From an uncultured Aquimarina sp. (GTDB taxonomy: Bacteria > Bacteroidota > Bacteroidia > Flavobacteriales > Flavobacteriaceae), in contig NZ_CANLOZ010000005.1 in NCBI RefSeq assembly GCF_947492965.1, forward strand, positions 461,099-525,098: a stretch of DNA of 64,000 nt, read 5' to 3'. The notes under the pieces are model-generated. The model worked only from the letters and a program-made list of their open reading frames with translations, searched no databases and was not told where the DNA came from. Shown here piece after piece: positions 62,630 to 64,000 of this stretch (the stretch's first letter is position 1; each line of letters starts with the position of its first letter). The position numbers and the translations under genes are program-made.

Positions 62630-64000
62630 TTATCTGTTAATATACAAGTAACCTGCTTTATACGTATTTTCTCCTCTAGAATTTATGTATTCTAAAACAT
62701 AGTAATATGTTCCTACAGGTAGTTTATTATTCTGAGCTATAGTAACTCTTCCGTTACTAATTCCTGTAAATAATTCCACTCCTGGTTGCATATATCCATC
62801 TTCTTCGAATACTTGAACACCCCATCTGTTGTAAATCCTTAACGTATTATCTGGGAAGCTATCTAATCCTACAATTATAAACTCATCATTTATACCATCA
62901 CCATTTGGACTAATACCAGTATAGATTGTAATTGGATCATCAGGATCTGTAAACACTCCTTCGATAATTGTAACAGTTTCATCCTCTGCATCTCCATCAC
63001 CATCGGTATCAACATCTGTTGTATTGGTAGGATCATCAGAAACATCAACCACATCATCTCCATTTGGATCTTGACCTGTTACTGTAGCCTGATTGATTAC
63101 TTCTCCTGAAAGAACATCTTCTGCCGTTAACACGTAGGTAGCTGTAAATGTGGTCATATCAATCTCTCCTACTGCTAAATCAATAGGACCGCCAGTTATA
63201 ACAATTCCTGGTAATGGATCTGATAATACAATATTGGTGATATCTACATTACCTGTGTTCTCTACTGTAAAAGTGTACTGAATCTCATCTCCAACATTAG
63301 GAAGACCATCATCATTTACATCTACATAGATACCTGTTTTAGTAAGTGCTAAATTAGGTAACTGATCAATCTCGGTAATCGTCTCATCATTGGTTGGATC
63401 ATTATCGCCATTATCATCTACTAATTCATCTCCATTATCTGAAACATCGATCACATCATCTCCATTTGGATCTTCTCCTATCACAGTTGCGCTATTCATA
63501 ACTTCTCCATTATTAATATCAACCTGTGTAATCACATATGTCGCCTGTGCAGTACCTTGCTCTCCTGGTGCCAATGTAGATGGAGTAATCGCTAGATTCA
63601 TACTTCCGGTAAGAATATCATCGATAAAGATATTACTTACTGTTACATTACCTGTATTGGTAACAGTGAATGTATAGGTAATCACATCACCAACATTTGA
63701 ACCACTAGCTACGCCTGTTTTTACTAATGTTAACTCAGGATCTTGTCCTAAATCAGTCTCAGTATCATCCTCTACATCTCCATCACTATCACTATCCGTA
63801 GTATCTGTATTGTCATTCGGATCATCAGATACATCCGTTACATCATCGGTATTCCCTGGACTACTTCCCGTAGCAGTAGCACTGTTTACAACAACGCCAT
63901 TGTTAATGTCACTCTGCTGGATATTATAAACTCCTGTAAAGGTACTCGTATCACTCGCACCAACTACTAAATCTATTGGACCACCACTTAAACTACCATT
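62630..64000 (-). CDS. Large repeat adhesin with T9SS type B sorting domain; N-terminal part outside window
   Basis: The frame stays open to base 64000, so only the C-terminal ~456 residues are seen. At least two full DUF11-type Ig-like repeats of ~115-120 residues (VGDVITYTFTVTNTGNVTVS and VGDEIQYTFTVENTGNVDIT) and part of a third are present. Acidic linkers (DTDGDGDAEDE) resemble calcium-binding loops. The last ~100 residues form the gliding-motility-associated type B C-terminal domain: SPNGDGINDEFIIVG, LRIYNRWGVQVFE and TYKAGYLYINR. Probably a cell-surface adhesin. Confidence 0.92.
   Translation of the reverse strand, partial: NGSLSGGPIDLVVGASDTSTFTGVYNIQQSDINNGVVVNSATATGSSPGNTDDVTDVSDDPNDNTDTTDSDSDGDVEDDTETDLGQDPELTLVKTGVASGSNVGDVITYTFTVTNTGNVTVSNIFIDDILTGSMNLAITPSTLAPGEQGTAQATYVITQVDINNGEVMNSATVIGEDPNGDDVIDVSDNGDELVDDNGDNDPTNDETITEIDQLPNLALTKTGIYVDVNDDGLPNVGDEIQYTFTVENTGNVDITNIVLSDPLPGIVITGGPIDLAVGEIDMTTFTATYVLTAEDVLSGEVINQATVTGQDPNGDDVVDVSDDPTNTTDVDTDGDGDAEDETVTIIEGVFTDPDDPITIYTGISPNGDGINDEFIIVGLDSFPDNTLRIYNRWGVQVFEEDGYMQPGVELFTGISNGRVTIAQNNKLPVGTYYYVLEYINSRGENTYKAGYLYINR

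Noticed and set aside
63390..63677. Plus-strand open frame of 95 codons
   Set aside because: It mirrors the acidic repeat region of the adhesin; biased codons there keep the opposite frame open.
62950..63900. Repeated DNA resembling a CRISPR or tandem array
   Set aside because: The repetition is at the protein level (DUF11 repeats and Asp-rich linkers inside one reading frame), with imperfect units of about 350 bases.

Overview
The window is an AT-rich stretch of a Bacteroidota chromosome, most likely a marine member of the Flavobacteriaceae (an Aquimarina- or Kordia-like organism is my best guess). The reasons are the T9SS type B secretion triad, the PorV-like and TonB-dependent outer-membrane proteins, exact or near copies of the TAnnTTTG -7 promoter element, the absence of Shine-Dalgarno sequences with many TTG/GTG starts, and Bacteroidota-only families (DUF2723, DUF4369, DUF3160, GG-leader peptides). 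No integrase, transposase, phage gene, CRISPR array or rRNA operon is present. One tRNA gene (Thr, TGT) is present.

Layout. 1-4.0 kb: two tandem membrane-anchored TPR-CHAT caspase-like proteins (the first cut by the window edge), followed by a short GG-leader Cys peptide. 4.2-7.8 kb: an outer-membrane barrel protein convergent with recQ. 8.0-11.0 kb: a tightly packed run kdsD-tatC-AhpD-like-lptB, with envelope and LPS functions. 11.0-15.7 kb: a leftward operon pssA, FG-GAP-like lipoprotein, DUF3160 lipoprotein, CapA-like protein. 15.8-24.6 kb: PorV-like protein, lnt, ABC-F ATPase, a shrunken methyltransferase relative, LolD-like ATPase, Na+/solute symporter, CoA-binding protein. 24.6-31.5 kb: a gene-free stretch with an orphan terminator, a TonB-type receptor, fabH, a free-standing T9SS sorting-domain-like protein, and a TetR-ABC1 kinase operon. 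31.7-39.0 kb: htpG, a membrane-bound LuxR regulator, a small secreted repeat protein, and a DUF2723 glycosyltransferase.

39.1-41.2 kb holds what I regard as the best candidate for an undescribed system. A CPVC thioredoxin-like mini-protein, a secreted CPVC protein, a DUF2024 protein and a MarR regulator with a four-cysteine tail are linked by three copies of a near-perfect palindrome (core TTAGGATTCCTAA). Two of the copies overlap -7 promoter elements. This looks like an autoregulated thiol- or metal-sensing regulon.

41.2-56.3 kb: S9 peptidase, DUF6503-like lipoprotein, astacin-like metalloprotease with a beta-trefoil, DUF3052, DoxX-like and AlkB-like proteins, an AraC regulator, S1/P1 nuclease, an alpha/beta hydrolase lacking its nucleophile, HAD phosphatase, M61-like peptidase, DUF819 protein, DUF4369 lipoprotein, and a second GG-leader Cys-rich peptide. 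56.4-59.4 kb: tRNA-Thr with a decayed duplicate of its 3' end, then an idi-queD-bcp-manA operon. 59.5-64.0 kb: OmpA/PD40 protein, PorP/SprF and the C-terminus of a large repeat adhesin with a T9SS type B sorting domain, running off the right edge.

All functions are assigned by reading motifs in the translated sequence. No database search was possible.
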